DNA from: JBBQIY01 sp964618405
Lineage (GTDB): Bacteria > Verrucomicrobiota > Kiritimatiellia > RFP12 > UBA3636
Assembly: GCA_964618405.1 (NCBI GenBank)
Contig: CAZUAY010000068.1
Span: 1 to 15,143 of the forward strand
Direction: 5' to 3'
Length of the DNA stretch: 15,143 nt
Both the position numbers and the translations under genes were made by a program. A model generated the notes under the pieces. That model worked only from the letters and a program-made list of their open reading frames with translations. It was not told the DNA's origin and made no database searches. This document shows, piece after piece, positions 14,949 through 15,143 of the stretch (positions are counted from its first letter, which is position 1; every line of letters starts with the position of its first letter).

Positions 14949-14968
14949 TACTTTGTACGATGCATTGT

Positions 14969-15142
14969 TTAGTTCGGATTCTCCGCGCTTTGCCTAACTG
15001 ACACAGGGCTTTTGAGCTTGTTCAAGGCCGCCCTCATGTCGTCCATTTGCTTCTTCTGGAAGTATTCTGCTATGAACAGAAGCTGCGGGTTGCCAGCAAA
15101 GACTGCGTGCAGAAGACGGTCCATGGATGCTTGTGAGAGCTT
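14969..15142 (-). CDS. C-terminal 57 codons of an unrecognised protein (cut by window edge)
   Basis: An open minus-strand frame runs from the window edge to TAA at 14969-14971. It reads KLSQASMDRLLHAVFAGN, then PQLLFIAEYFQKKQMDDMRAALNKL, and ends KSPVSVRQSAENPN. The pattern is helical with an amphipathic helix (LLFIAEYFQKKQMDDMRAALNKL) and a polar tail, which is protein-like. The gene's start lies outside the window unless Met at codon 7 (15124) begins a short protein. No family recognised. Confidence 0.55.
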   Translation of the reverse strand, partial: KLSQASMDRLLHAVFAGNPQLLFIAEYFQKKQMDDMRAALNKLKSPVSVRQSAENPN

Positions 15143-15143
15143 G

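Noticed and set aside
1..15143. CRISPR array
   Set aside because: The only regular repeats are 7-mers and short hairpins without uniform unique spacers of 25-40 bases; no cas genes.

Overview
All confident genes in this window are on the minus strand. The window looks like a chromosomal segment of moderate-GC bacterium with gene-boundary regions packed with dispersed palindromes and short tandem repeats. The repeat style (heptamer arrays, GGGG/CCCC hairpins, CACAGAG-type and GATTAC-type repeats), together with the stand-alone hexapeptide-repeat protein and the free-standing four-helix-bundle gene, suggests the Planctomycetes-Verrucomicrobia side of the bacterial tree, perhaps Verrucomicrobiota. 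That assignment is an inference; there is no rRNA or other decisive marker.

Housekeeping half (1-6600). Read in the direction of transcription from right to left: a cardiolipin synthase-type phospholipase D protein (5064-6575), UvrB (2978-5020), peptide deformylase (2433-2981, overlapping uvrB by 4 nt), a small S23/Avd-like four-helix-bundle protein (1828-2181) and a left-handed beta-helix (hexapeptide repeat) protein (426-1637). The junctions around the last two genes and downstream of def carry five copies of a composite repeat. Each copy is a GGGG..CCCC hairpin followed by a degenerate heptamer array. Two copies flank the four-helix-bundle gene in inverted orientation, and repeat sequence supplies the stop codons of two genes and the ribosome binding site of a third. 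The first 425 bases hold only repeats.

Boundary (6600-7546). No intact gene is clear here. It holds a GC-rich dispersed inverted repeat, an orphan plus-strand coding fragment and one or two small minus-strand ORFs without ATG starts.

Defence half (7547-14349). Four tightly spaced genes run from right to left: a C5-cytosine DNA methyltransferase with a ~190-residue N-terminal extension, an HNH endonuclease, an McrB-like AAA+ ATPase broken by one frameshift, and a DUF2357/PD-(D/E)XK (McrC-like) nuclease. The likely logic is restriction-modification. The methyltransferase marks self DNA, and cleavage could come from the HNH enzyme, from the NTP-driven McrB/McrC-like pair, or from both. The layout recalls LlaJI/BsuMI-type systems (C5 methyltransferase plus McrB/McrC-like restriction genes) with an added HNH nuclease. 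The frameshift makes the present function of the ATPase arm uncertain.

Right end (14350-15143). A possible small ORF lies upstream of the methyltransferase, followed by more dispersed repeats, a perfect 16-bp palindrome and the C-terminal 57 codons of an unrecognised minus-strand gene that is cut by the window edge.
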